Below, piece after piece: positions 33,593 to 43,405 of a stretch of DNA of 64,000 nt (its first letter is position 1; each line of letters opens with the position of its first letter). Origin of the DNA: Chamaelirium japonicum (lineage: Eukaryota > Streptophyta > Magnoliopsida > Liliales > Melanthiaceae); contig OX393550.1 in NCBI GenBank assembly GCA_947650365.1, positions 114,682,532 to 114,746,531 of the forward strand, given 5' to 3'. The notes under the pieces were generated by a model, which did not search any database, had not been told where the DNA came from, and worked only from the letters and a program-made list of their open reading frames with translations. A program made the position numbers and the translations under genes.

Positions 33593-35374
33593 ACGCGCTC
33601 TCATGCTCGAGGAAGACGCGTTCTGGAAGTCCACCACCGATGAGGGGGTGAATCTACACTCTTCTATAGCCAGCATCAACATACAAAGACATGTGCTTCA
33701 CGCTCCAAAATTAGTTGCCCAACTCCTGTCAACTGAGGAGAAAGGAGAAACAATCCTCCAACAACTTACAGACAAAGACTCATCAACCATTCAAGGGCAA
33801 AGTCTGAGGCATGAACCGCAGCATTCGAACAAAGTCCATACTTAGTCCTAGTATTTGGCAGCAAAGTCCGAGACCTGAGTTTCGGCATTCAATCGAAGTC
33901 TTCGCACATAGCCTCAGCGCTATTCGGAAGCAAGACATTCGAATTCTATTTCATAGCACACAAACATTCAATTACTTCCTAGAGGCACTCTCTACCATGG
34001 TTAGTCCACCAGTGGAGGACAACCAGGTACGCACGATATTCGTACATGCTTGTGCATTCGAAGACTTGTGAGTACAAGCTGATCTTGCAAAAGATCGAGT
34101 TACCTCGGTTTGTAGCTTCGATCGATCCAAACTTCCATACGACGAGGATTGTCCCTGCTCAACTAACTTGCATGACCTCCCATGGCATGGCTTTCAATGC
34201 TACGAATTATCGGCTGACCTTCGTCGTCCGATCTTCCAACAGTAGTCGATCCCCTGGATCGTTACCAGTTAGCGGCAATCGCTCGATTAACCCTTCGCCT
34301 GGTGTGGCCCATGTTCGTCCATGCACTCGACATAGCATGGAGGCCAACGAGCTCTAAAATACATCTTCCAAGAACAACAATGCAGCTGCTGCCCACTACC
34401 CACCTTTCGAAACAACATCAACAGTCATGATTCGATTTTATTAATTTGGCATGCAGCACCTACCAACTTTGAGTGGTCAACTAGAACTCATCTAGTGGCC
34501 CCTAGAGAATGGTCCAAGCAGTGAGAGCCCACCAGCACTCTCCATGCCATCACATAGAGGTGGCAAAGCCAAGCACTGCCGTCCCATCAACCCGGATCAA
34601 GAGCAGCCTCTTGTGAAGTCACAACCCATGACTGTACATCACTGTGAAGCTTGTGATCAACCGGCCCGTGACTGCTTTAAAAACAGTGGCCGTCTACCAG
34701 AGGTGTGATCTTTAGGTTCAAGTGGATGCGCAGTGCAGCGGGCACCATTAACCTTCCACCGTTGACAGCGGGAGGATGTGCTGCCCAACTTGGAACGGGC
34801 GGGCCACGTCAGAGCACAAAGCGCACCCAACCCATAGACCAGTACCAAGTATCCAGACCACCATGTTTCCCCCACGTGGGTGACAAGCTCGCGTCCACAA
34901 AGCTGTGGTCAACCGGCCCGTGACTGCACAGTGCAGATTTTGAGCATCCGAAGTTCCAAACCCGTGACTGCACAGTGGCTCCACTCACTCTCTCAATCAG
35001 CCTTTGAATGGAGAAAGGTGTAGCGGTGAACTAACCAGCTAATGCCATCCATTTCTTATCAAGCCCAAAAGCATCCATCAACGGCCCAGATCTGTTTGAC
35101 CGAGCCAAAGGGGTGCGATCATGCCAGCACTAAAGCACCATATCCCAATAGAAGGGATCGGCCTCCCCTGTTCTTCCAAGCTCTGGAGCGACAGTCCTTC
35201 ATCTCCTCCACCTCCGGGACGACGACGACAACGTGGGATAACAGCGGATCCGGTGGCAGCTCTCTCTACGCCCTTGGCTACCATCGACAAAACCCACTCG
35301 ATCAAGCGCAGCTGCAGCTGCAGCGTCCCCATCTTCACCAACAATGCCAACTCCGCCTCAGATCGGCAACCGGC
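33593..35374. other. LTR-like U3 sequence between the direct repeats (unassigned)
   Basis: About 1.8 kb without coding similarity. It contains degenerate repeats such as GGCAAAGTCTGAGGCATGA/GCAAAGTCCGAGACCTGA (33800-33880) and two copies of TCAACCGGCCCGTGACTGC (about 34658 and 34910). Probably the upstream part of the LTR whose promoter is at 37098. Confidence 0.4.
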
Positions 35375-36735
35375 GATCGATCGGGCATATTCAGCCGGTC
35401 AAGGTTTCAGCGATCGGTTAAAAAGAGGGTTTTTCTCCAAATTTAGTGCAAAATCACCCGATCGGTGCTCCGATCGGTCGAATTTGCCCGATCGATCAAA
35501 TTTGACCGATCGGTCAAATTCGCCCGATCGGCGAACCTCGATCCCCTTCTTCCCCTTCATTTTCCATCTGATCGGCGAAAAACACACTAGATCTGGAGCC
35601 AAACGTGGATATTTGACCGATCAACCATTTTTTGACCGGCTGTTTTTGTCCGATCGGTGAATTTCACCCGATCGGTGAAATTCACCCGATCGGCGAAATT
35701 CTCCCGATCGTCCTCCATCTGATCGGCCAGAAATCCATTGGATCTGGGGCTAGGAGTGCATTTCCGACCGATCAACCATTTCTTGACCGACTGTTTTTGT
35801 CTGATCGATGAATTTCACCCGATCGGTGAAATTCACCCGATCGGCAAAATTCTCCCGATCGTCCTCCATCTGATCGGCCAGAAACACACTAGATCTGGAT
35901 CCAAATGCGGATATCCAACCGATCAACCATTTCCTGATCGGCTATTTTTGTCCGATCGGTGAATTTCACCCGATCGGTCAAATTCACCCGATCGGCGAAA
36001 TTCTCCCGAACGGTGATCTGCACCCGATCGGCTGCCTCCACCCGATCGGTGATTTGCACCCGATCAATCAACCTTCTTCTCTCAATGGATCATCTATAGC
36101 TGCAATCAATCCTCCTCCCTCCCTCAACCTGATTAAACATCCAAATTCGACAACCCCCCTACAGCATCCTCAAAATACAACAAACATGGGTCGAGGCCAT
36201 CCTCCCCTCTTTGATCTAATCCATCAGTATTTGAGGCAGGCGATTGAGTCCGCGACCCTGGCAGAGGGTCTTCCGTTGATCTGTCAAAATTTGACCGATC
36301 ACTATGATCGATCGGTCAAATTCGACCGATCAACTCGATCGATCAACTTCGACCGATCACTTTGATCGATCGGTCAAATTCGACCGATCGGTCAAATTCG
36401 ACCGATCAACTCGACCGATCAACTCCGACCGATCACTTTGACCGATCGGTCAAATTCGACCGATCACTCTAACAGATCATTTTCGACCGATCACCTAGAC
36501 CAGCTTATTTTCGCCGATCGGTCAAATTTGACCGATCGGTCAAACTTGATCGATCGGTCAAAATCGACCGATCGGTCGATTTTCTACTGGATCTGGCAAA
36601 AAATGTGGTTTTTTGCCAGATCACCCAAACCTTGACCGGCTGATTTTCGCCGATCGGTCAAATTTGACCGATCGGTCAAATTTGACCGATCAGTCAAAAT
36701 TGACCGATCAGTCAAGTTTGACCGATCAATCCTTT
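35375..36735. repeat. Palindromic minisatellite rich in CCGATCGGTC
   Basis: Dozens of copies of the core CCGATCGG joined to TCAAATT or TGAATTTCAC spacers, giving nested palindromes such as GGTCAAATTTGACC. Three larger units of about 145 bp (starting near 35620, 35775 and 35925) end in GATCTGGGGC/GATCTGGATCC-type strings. From 36290 to 36735 the array is tightly packed with units of 18-20 bp. It lies in the U3-like part of an LTR. Asp-Arg-Ser repeat open frames are artefacts. Confidence 0.93.
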
Positions 36736-36889
36736 CTTTGGCGCTGACGCTCGACAAGCTTCTTCGAATTTTTTCATGACAGGGGGTTGTTAATTTTGCA
36801 CCAAATATCCAAGCCAGCTAAAGTAGCCTCTAGCTAACTTGGAGGGGGTAACTGTGGGTGCAAATTTTGGTAAGAAGGTTGCCAACAGC

Positions 36890-37060
36890 GGGACCCACCG
36901 GCCCTGCCTGGTGGGCCCCCGGAGACCACAGCGGGACCCACCGGCCCTGCCTGGTGGACCCCCGGAGACAACAACGGGACCCACCGGCCCTGCCTGGTGG
37001 GCCCCCGAAGGCTTTCGAGGGACCCACCGGCCCTGCCTGGAGGATCCCCAGATACGGCAG
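36890..37060. repeat. 43-bp GC-rich tandem repeat, about four copies
   Basis: Units contain GGGACCCACCGGCCCTGCCT followed by GGTGGGCCCCCGGAG. Copies start at about 36892, 36932, 36976 and 37019; the last is diverged. Confidence 0.93.
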
Positions 37061-37097
37061 CAGAAACCGCCATTTGCCCCGGAATTCCTCCCCGGGA

Positions 37098-37112
37098 AGT
37101 CTATAAATAGCA
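37098..37112 (+). promoter_or_regulatory. TATA box of the inner LTR-like segment
   Basis: AGTCTATAAATAGCA in the plus strand, preceded by the GC-rich tandem repeat. It has the consensus and setting of a plant core promoter. Confidence 0.55.
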
Positions 37113-37503
37113 GAGCCTTCGAATGTAAAAAGGGGGGACGGATCCGATCTCAGATCCAGTTCAAAATCCAGAAACCAGAGCTCTGGAATTTCTATCTCCT
37201 CACCTCTCCTTGATCTTCATTTTGTCTTTGAAGAGATCAAAGAGGTTTCAGTAACACTCGGCCTGTCGAGGTTACTTCGAGAAAAGTGTTAGTGAATTCG
37301 GGTTGCTCCCTATAGCACGGAGACGTAGACTTCGGCTGAACTCCGAGATCACTTCTCGTGTCAACACTCTCTCTGATTGCATCTCTCTGTTTACATATCA
37401 AAAGCTGCAACTCCAAACGACAGATTGATCAACGCTCTTCGACTTCAACTTCAATTGACTGGTGAGGCGAGGTCTTCGGGTCGGCACGAAGATTTTCCCC
37501 ACA

Positions 37504-39414
37504 CCCATCTTACTTTTTCGAGGTCATACCTCAGGAGTGGACTACTAGGCCAAAGCTCTCAAGCCCCTGGCTTTACCGCCTGCCCAACCCCGTGACCCTA
37601 CCTACTTTATTCAGATTGTGCACGAGTAGTGGTTCACCTTCCACTCGTGCACACGGGTCTTCCTACACACTTCCCTCTAGGAAGCAACAATGTCACATCT
37701 CAGTCAAATGATGATTCAGTATTATCCACCCTGCCTCAGTTACCGAGACAGCCGGTATCGTTGCTCGTCGGCAACTCAACCAAGTTCACATATAAGTTAT
37801 TATATCTCACGCATAATTCATAAGTGATTGTTATATCTATATTCATAGAATGACATGTTCTCAATATACTATTACCATGCTATCAAATATCTCATTGTTC
37901 AAGTTTAAAGCAATTAGACGGTAACCATCTTCGCATGTAATGATGTGCCCACTCCCCACATGCGATTTAACACATGCATTAGGCACATCATTCCCCATGC
38001 AAGCTTTAGAATACTACAAAGCTACACTAAACAGTCTACTATTGTAGATGACATAGTAAGAGTAACTTACTTTAGCTAGAATAGCAACCTCCTGTACCAG
38101 GTGTCCTAATGTCCACACCCGGGTATCCAAGTGCACGACCACCACTAGGAAGCTCCAATGCTAAAAACACATCAAATAAGAAGGCATCACTAACCTAGCA
38201 ACTAAACGACAATGGGTCGGTAGATTTGGATTGCATAAGCGTGATTGATAGGATGAAGGTTCGTAGGGGTCAAATCGGTGCGATACGGTGGCTAGACCTA
38301 CCCTCGACATGGGCAAGTGTGTACCTGGGTTTCGAGCTAACCCATGAGATTTTTTTTCATTCTAAATGATTATAAAAATATGGTATATGGAAGAAATCCG
38401 GGTCACCCTCGGTAGGGGACCGGTGCCGGGTCAGTAAGACGGGAACCCGTGCAACTATACGACCCAAAATTAAATTCTATAAGGTACATATGGACTCAGG
38501 TTGTTAAACCCAAGCCATCAGGCTCATCTTGGAAAATTAATTCTAATGCCGCCAATTTCGTCCAAATCCGAATTCAGACAAAAAAAAGACGATCGAACCA
38601 TGGAAGCCGACTAGCTCGGTTTCATGGCTATAAATAGGATTTTAACAGTGATTTCTACATGATGAAACCAGGATTATCAGGTAGTATTTTTCGATCCGGT
38701 TCCGATGCCGCCAGTTTCGCGGCATTCCGACATCGGACGGAGAATCTATGGTCGAACCAAGTTTGGCCGGTTCAAGGGTCTGGTTCGAATGAACCAGGCC
38801 GGTTCATTGCATACTATGCAGTCGGGTCGGTTTAGAGGGATAGTCGGGTCGGGTTCAGATTTTAAATATTTAATGGGGTAGAATCCAACTTAATACAAAT
38901 CTGAAAATGCCACCCATGTCCCTCTTCTTCTTCAACAAGAGAAAAAAACAGAGCAATGGGTTCACTATGAACCCATCGCCTCGGCACCCATTTTGCGATC
39001 ACCCCGTGTCGTTCAAACGCGGGGTTGTGGTCTCCTAGATGCCCCAACGCCGTCGGGGTCGCTAGGTTCCACCGGTGGCCACCATGGAATCCCTACCCAA
39101 CTCGTGAAGGAGGGAGAGAAGCCATGGCAGTGAGGTGCTCGGCTCGGCATGGACGTCTCTTTGGTTGGGGCTGATTGGTTAGATCTCGTCTGGGGAGTGC
39201 ATGGCCGGTGATGGTGTCATGGTGGAGAGAAGAGGAGGAGAAAGCAAGGTGATGGGCGGCTTACCTTGGTGGGCTCGAAGATGAAGATGTTGTCGTGGGT
39301 GGTCGGAGGGGAGTCATATGGAAGGGTTGCATGGTGGAGGTGCTCCTCTCTCTTTCCCTCTCCCTCTCTATAATTCGCTCAGTCATCCGGCAATGATAGG
39401 TGAGTGGAGATCCT
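37504..39414. repeat. 1.9-kb direct repeat, copy B (interrupted at its right end by a MULE)
   Basis: Near-identical to copy A (offset 5,869 bp). It is interrupted at TTAAATAAA by the MULE at 39424-41608 and its last bases continue at 41609-41643. Only one GAGACAAGATGCAT is present at its end, versus two in copy A. Confidence 0.93.
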
Positions 39415-39621
39415 TTAAATAAAGAGGTTTTTACCGAAATGGCCACCAACTCTCAACTATTGTTGAGAATGGACCCCGTCAAGAAATCTGAACGAAAATG
39501 GCCACCAGCACGTGGGAAACAGGTCGCACGGTGACACTAAACAGGTAAAAAGACATATTGACCCTTACCACTGTAAAATTTTTTAGTGGCGATGGCGGAG
39601 CCCGGGGAGACGACCTCCACC

Positions 39622-39850
39622 TCTCCGGGGCGGCGATCACCGCCCCGCTCGGCATCGAAGCGTCCCAGAGGCGGCGGACGTCGTCGACCACGAGGATGTC
39701 GGAGTCGAGGTAGATGACGCGGCGGACGCAGGGCTCGAGGAGGTCGGCGAGGTAGTTTCGGGCGTAGTTGAGAGGGTTCTCGAGGGCGGCCCTTATGGAG
39801 GCGGAGATGAGGCCGCCGACGCGGCCCTCGCGGAAGGGGTAGATCTTGAA
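39622..39850 (-). pseudogene. Fragment of a GATL-type glycosyltransferase family 8 gene
   Basis: In one minus-strand frame about 76 residues match the catalytic part of plant galacturonosyltransferase-like (GATL) proteins. The order is FKIYPF, GLISASIRAALENPLNYARN, YLADLLEPCVRR, then VIYLDSDILVVDDVRRLW and GAVIAAPE. The DSD within YLDSD is the GT8 metal- and nucleotide-sugar-binding DxD motif. GATL enzymes act in the Golgi and are linked to pectin or xylan synthesis. Full GATL proteins are about 350 residues, so this is a small exon fragment without N-terminal anchor or C-terminal domain. The sequence is much more GC-rich than its surroundings, as expected of a captured host exon. A direct repeat of about 30 bp (GGAGCCCGGGGAGACGACCT) brackets it at about 39597 and 39855. 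No full-length parent gene is in the window. Confidence 0.82.
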
Positions 39851-40084
39851 GCGGAGCCCGGGGAGACGACCTCCTCCTCTCCGCCTCCTCCCTCCTCGAA
39901 TCCGGCGAAGGGGAAGCCGGTGGTCATCATCACCATCTTCACCACCTCCATCTCCTCTCACAGAGAGAGTCAAAGAGTGAGAGAGTGAGCAGAGAGAGTG
40001 AGAGAGTGAAAGAGTGGGTGAGCAGAGAGAAAGAGAGAGTGAAAGAAAGAGTGAGAGAGAAACAAAGAGTGAGAGAGAAACAGA

Positions 40085-40800
40085 GTGAGACGAAAATCGG
40101 ACGAAATCCGACGAAATAACATGTTTCGTCTAGTTTTCGTCGCCAAAAAAATCACAGTCATTTATGCCAGAGACTGCTTTAGGCTGTGAGACGAAATCAC
40201 AGTCATTTATGCCAGAGACTGCTTTAGGCTGTGAGACGAAAATCGGACGAAATCCGACGAAATCCGACGAAATAAAATGGATGAAAAATGGACGAAAAAC
40301 GGACGAAAAAAAGATAAAAATGGACAAAAAATGGAACAAAATTGATAAAATTAACAGCACATTTTAGGACGAAAAATGGAACGAAATTGATAAAATTGGC
40401 TATTCATCATTATGGTTAGGACGAAAAAGGAACGAAATCAACAAAAAGTGGTTGATAGATTAACAGCACATTTTAGGACGAAAAATGGACGAAATTGATA
40501 AAATCGGCAACGAAAACTAGATGAAATTTGTTATTTCGTCCGATTTTCGTCAAAAAGACCATAGCCAGTCTCTGCCAGAACTGACTGTGATTTTTCGGCG
40601 ACGAAAACTAGACGAAATTTGTTATTTCGTCCGATTTTCGTCAAACAGACCATAGCCAGTCTCTGCCAGAACTAACTGTGATTTTTCGGCGACGAAAACT
40701 AGAGACGAAATTTGTTATTTCGTCTGATATTCGTCTCACAGCCCAAGGCCAGTCCTGGGCAGAAATGACTGTGATTTTTTTTGTGATGAAAACTAGACGA
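40085..40800. repeat. GACGAAA-rich repeats inside the MULE, left block
   Basis: A 45-bp unit (GAAATCACAGTCATTTATGC...) is tandemly duplicated at about 40147-40236. GACGAAAAATGG-type 12-mers follow (40255-40400). A further unit of about 85-95 bp, containing GACCATAGCCAGTCTCTGCC and GACTGTGATTTTTCGGC, is repeated about three times (40505-40775). The same CAGTC...CTGCC motif appears inverted in the 45-bp units, so the block can fold on itself. Confidence 0.85.
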
Positions 40801-40867
40801 AACTAAATTATATGAAAATATAGGGCTAAGATTTGGGTCTATAGAGCATACCTTGGCAAGGCAAGCT

Positions 40868-40935
40868 AAATCCGACGAAGCCTGAACGACGAAGCCTCAG
40901 CGACGAAGCCTCAACGACGAAGCCTCAGCGACTGT
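40868..40935. repeat. 15-bp GACGAAGCCTCA tandem repeat
   Basis: Four to five copies of CGACGAAGCCTCAGC/A-type units in the middle of the MULE. Confidence 0.85.
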
Positions 40936-41039
40936 TGAAGTTGACGCCGGTCCGACGAACCTCATCGGAAATGGACTGAGGGCCGAGAGCTGGGCCCGCG
41001 GGGAAGCCGGCCGGTGAACTCCCCATAATGATGAATAGC

Positions 41040-41460
41040 CAATTTTATCAATTTCGTTCCTTTTTTCGTCCTTTTTTCGTCCATTTTTCGTTCCTTTTTT
41101 TGTCCTTTTTTCGTCCATTTTTCATCCATTTTTCGTCCTAAAATGTGCTGTTAATTTTATCAATTTCGTTCCATTTTTCGTCCTTTTTCATCCATTTTGC
41201 GTCCATTTTTTCGTCCATTTTTCGTCCATTTTTCGTTCATTTTTTCGTCCATTTTTCGTCCATTTTTCGTTCCTTTTTTTGTCCTTTTTTCGTCCATTTT
41301 TTGTCCTAAAATGTGCTGTTAATTTTATCAATTTCGTTCCATTTTTCATCCTTTTTTTCGTCCTTTTTTTGTCCGTTTTTCGTCTATTTTTCGTCCATTT
41401 TTTCGTCCATTTTTCGTTCCTTTTTTTTGCCCTTTTTTCGTCCATTTTTCGTTTTAAAGT
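41040..41460. repeat. TTTTTCGTCCA-rich repeats inside the MULE, right block
   Basis: A degenerate array of TTTTTCGTCCA/TTTTTCGTTCC units, the reverse complement of the GACGAAAAATGG block at 40255-40400. The two blocks form long inverted low-complexity arms. Lys/Asn/Arg-rich and Phe-rich frames here are artefacts. Confidence 0.88.
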
Positions 41461-41608
41461 TGCAGTCGAAAGAGGTGGAGGAATCTGCCGTCCAAATGAG
41501 GGTAGTTTGGTCCCAAAGAGTTTCAGTGGTCATTTTGGTAAAGCCAAAAGCAACCTGGCCCATTCTCAACAATAGTTGAGAGTTGGTGGCCATTTCGGTA
41601 AAAACCTC

Positions 41609-42450
41609 TTAAATAAAATCTGAGGAGACAAGATGCATGAGACATGCCAAAATTTAAGGGCGGCGGATCAGATCTGCTAGATTTGATTTGGATGGCTACC
41701 GATCCTCTTCTTCAAAAAAGTACGGCTAGCATGGAGGGCATTGAATGGTGATTTGAGCCTTTGTCAAAAAGTGACAGCTAACACATAAATGAGAAGAGAA
41801 GGTCTTCAACAAAGTTGACAGATGGGTTTTGGTTTTTGTTTATTTAATATTATTTTATTTTATTTTCAAGGAAAACAAGCCTTGGGGAGTTAGACTTTCC
41901 ACTGACACCATGCAATGTTGGGTATAACGGGTCGGGTCGCTCCTGCAAGTTCCACATGCTGTCATTCCTGCTCGTAACCAGAAATTACTCTAAATTTATC
42001 GTTTGGGCTCCGATTTGCATATGCGAATAATCCACGGAGAATGATTCGACGAGCCAGACGCAAGTACGCTAGCCTCGTCCACATCCGAGCATTCTATACT
42101 ATCTAGATTTGGAGAGCCTAAAATAAGGAAACTAATACCACCAGCCGTCGGGACTCTGGTTCAACTCCAGAAAATCCCCTTGAGACGGCCTTTAACGAGG
42201 TGGGTTAACGGTGCGATCATGTTGAATTTTGATGGCCCTAGTTATATCAAATTAATATCCCATGAGCATGGTGTTATTTTCATACTATTCATACTCACCT
42301 CAAACCGGTGCAGACAAACCGATGTTGTGACGGTCCAGCAACCCTGGTCACAACAGTGCAATATGTACACGTAATTAAATCATATTGTCACAAAAATGAC
42401 AGTCACACATATAAACTATTTAAAGTAGTTCGAAATATCCGGGTATTACA
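41609..42450. other. Right end of the complex LTR-type insertion
   Basis: It starts with the last bases of repeat copy B, then single-copy LTR-like sequence ending GGGTATTACA next to the GGCCC duplication. No coding similarity is visible. Confidence 0.5.
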
Positions 42451-42455
42451 GGCCC

Positions 42456-43022
42456 CATAATCATCCCATGGTTATACGGCTGCACATAGCAAACTGTTTG
42501 GTGAAAAGGATTCTGGTCGACGCGGGAAGCTCAGTAGATATGTTCTTCCTCAGGGCCTTCGAAGCAATGCAACTAGACTGCAGACAGTTATCCGAATCAT
42601 CGGCAACGATAACGGGGTTCACTAGAGAAGCTGTGAGGTCACCCTCCCGATCACAACAGGGCACCTCACCAATTTCACCCGATTTATCATCATCGAATCT
42701 AATTCTGCATACAACATCATCCTCGAAAGACCGTGGCTTCACCATTTGATGCGGTCCCCTTATCAACCCACCAAGCAGTTAAGTTTTGGACCAACCAAGG
42801 CGTGATGAGCATTCAAGGCGACCAATCCTTAGAAGCTAAGTGCGAGCTGAGCACCATTCATATGAAGACGACATTCCAGATCGAGGGAGGTGAACCATGC
42901 GAAGGCGAAGATGAATCATTCATTATCAACCTCTAGACTATGAAGCAAAGTCAATCGGCTTAGACAGTTGAGCACCTCGCCATACCAAATTGGGAAACCT
43001 CAGAGAGCGAGTCCCCACTAAA
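42456..43022 (+). mobile_element. Tat element 2 protease region (fossil)
   Basis: The sequence resumes exactly after the GGCCC duplication with the core of a retroviral-type aspartic protease, IANCLVKRILVDAGSSVDMF. DAGSS is the active-site motif (usual D[TSN]GSS/A). Then come MQLDCRQLSES and ITGFTREAV, the usual flap-region equivalents. The following 250 bp have weak similarity to the protease-RT linker of Tat elements. Broken fossil. Confidence 0.85.
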
Positions 43023-43405
43023 GATCGATCAGTCGGCTAAATGTAAAGAGCCAATCATGTCGACATCCCTACAGAAGATCGATCGGACGATTGAATGTAA
43101 AGAGCCGACTTTGTCAATGTCCTCACTGAAGACCGATCGATCAGCTGAATATAAAGGCCGATCGTGTTGACGTCCCCACAGAAGATCGACCAAACGGCTG
43201 AGTGTAAAGAGTCGACCGCGTCGAAGTCCTTACTGAAGACCGACCGATCGGCTGAATGTAAAGAGCCGATCATGTCGATGTCCCCACAGAAGACCGACTG
43301 GTCGGTTGAATGTAAAGAGCCGACCGCATCGACATCCTCACTAAAGATCGATTGATTGGCTGAATGTAAAGACCTACCCACATCGACGTCCTCACTGAAG
43401 ATCGT
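43023..43405. repeat. 54-bp tandem repeat, about seven copies
   Basis: Units start near 43023, 43077, 43131, 43184 and 43238, then at 54-bp steps. Each contains GACCGATCG, GAATGTAAAGAGCC and TCCTCACTGAAGA-type segments. The array is the last recognisable part of Tat element 2 before the 9-bp satellite. Confidence 0.92.

Larger units (their letters stand above)
36838..37503 (+). mobile_element. LTR promoter, R and U5-like segment
   Basis: It contains a 43-bp tandem array, a TATA box and a transcribed-region-like stretch. The last part carries GAGACGTAGACTTCGGCTGA (about 37320-37340), resembling the AGACGTAGGC motif common near the ends of plant LTRs. Homology to copy B starts abruptly at 37504, so this LTR's right end was lost or recombined. 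Confidence 0.5.
39424..41608. mobile_element. Pack-MULE-like element (2.2 kb) with captured gene fragment
   Basis: The terminal inverted repeats are about 49 bp and essentially identical (GAGGTTTTTACCGAAATGGC... at 39424-39472 and its reverse complement at 41560-41608). They include the hairpin CTCAACTATTGTTGAG. It is flanked by a perfect 9-bp duplication TTAAATAAA (39415-39423 and 41609-41617), the Mutator signature. There is no transposase, so it is non-autonomous. The interior holds a GATL gene fragment near the left end (39622-39850, minus strand), a GA-rich tract (39960-40090) and low-complexity GACGAAA/TTTCGTC repeats (40085-41460). It sits in a segment otherwise identical to copy A, so it is younger than that duplication. 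Confidence 0.92.
30985..42450 (+). mobile_element. Complex LTR-type insertion (11.5 kb) with GGCCC target duplication
   Basis: The block splits the protease of Tat element 2. It is flanked by GGCCC on both sides (30980-30984, 42451-42455) and has ends TGTCACGCCC...GGGTATTACA, the TG...CA form of LTR elements. It contains no recognisable gag or pol. Inside are two near-identical direct copies of a 1.9-kb segment (31635-33592; 37504-39414 continuing at 41609-41643), other LTR-like sequence between them, and a MULE in the second copy. The simplest reading is the remains of an LTR element, or of two recombined LTRs, whose interior was replaced by nested insertion and recombination. Family not identified. 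Confidence 0.65.
24576..43405 (+). mobile_element. Tat element 2: Ty3/gypsy fossil with two large nested insertions
   Basis: A plus-strand relative of Tat element 1. Order: 5' LTR (24576-25640), primer-binding site, gag (about 25900-27320 and 30414-30800), protease (30940-30984 and 42456-42720), a region ending in 54-bp tandem repeats (43023-43405). It is interrupted by LINE 2 (27338-30396) and by the 11.5-kb LTR-type insertion (30985-42450). RT, RNase H, integrase and the 3' LTR are not found; the 9-bp satellite begins where they should follow. It is broken in many places and older than both of its insertions. Confidence 0.85.

Noticed and set aside
34657-35660. Open frames of 70-180 codons between the direct repeats
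   Set aside because: No recognisable domains; they overlap one another on both strands and run into the CCGATCGG minisatellite.
39479-39973. A functional GT8 enzyme gene
   Set aside because: Only about 76 residues of the roughly 350 in a GATL protein are present; the flanking codons are unrelated and the fragment lies inside a transposon.
40897-41593. Lys/Asn/Arg-rich or Phe-rich small proteins in the MULE
   Set aside because: Translations of the TTTTTCGTCCA low-complexity repeat.
30985-42450. A single giant DNA transposon instead of an LTR-type insertion
   Set aside because: A 5-bp duplication with TG...CA ends fits LTR elements better; the termini are only partly inverted and no transposase is present. 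Not fully excluded.
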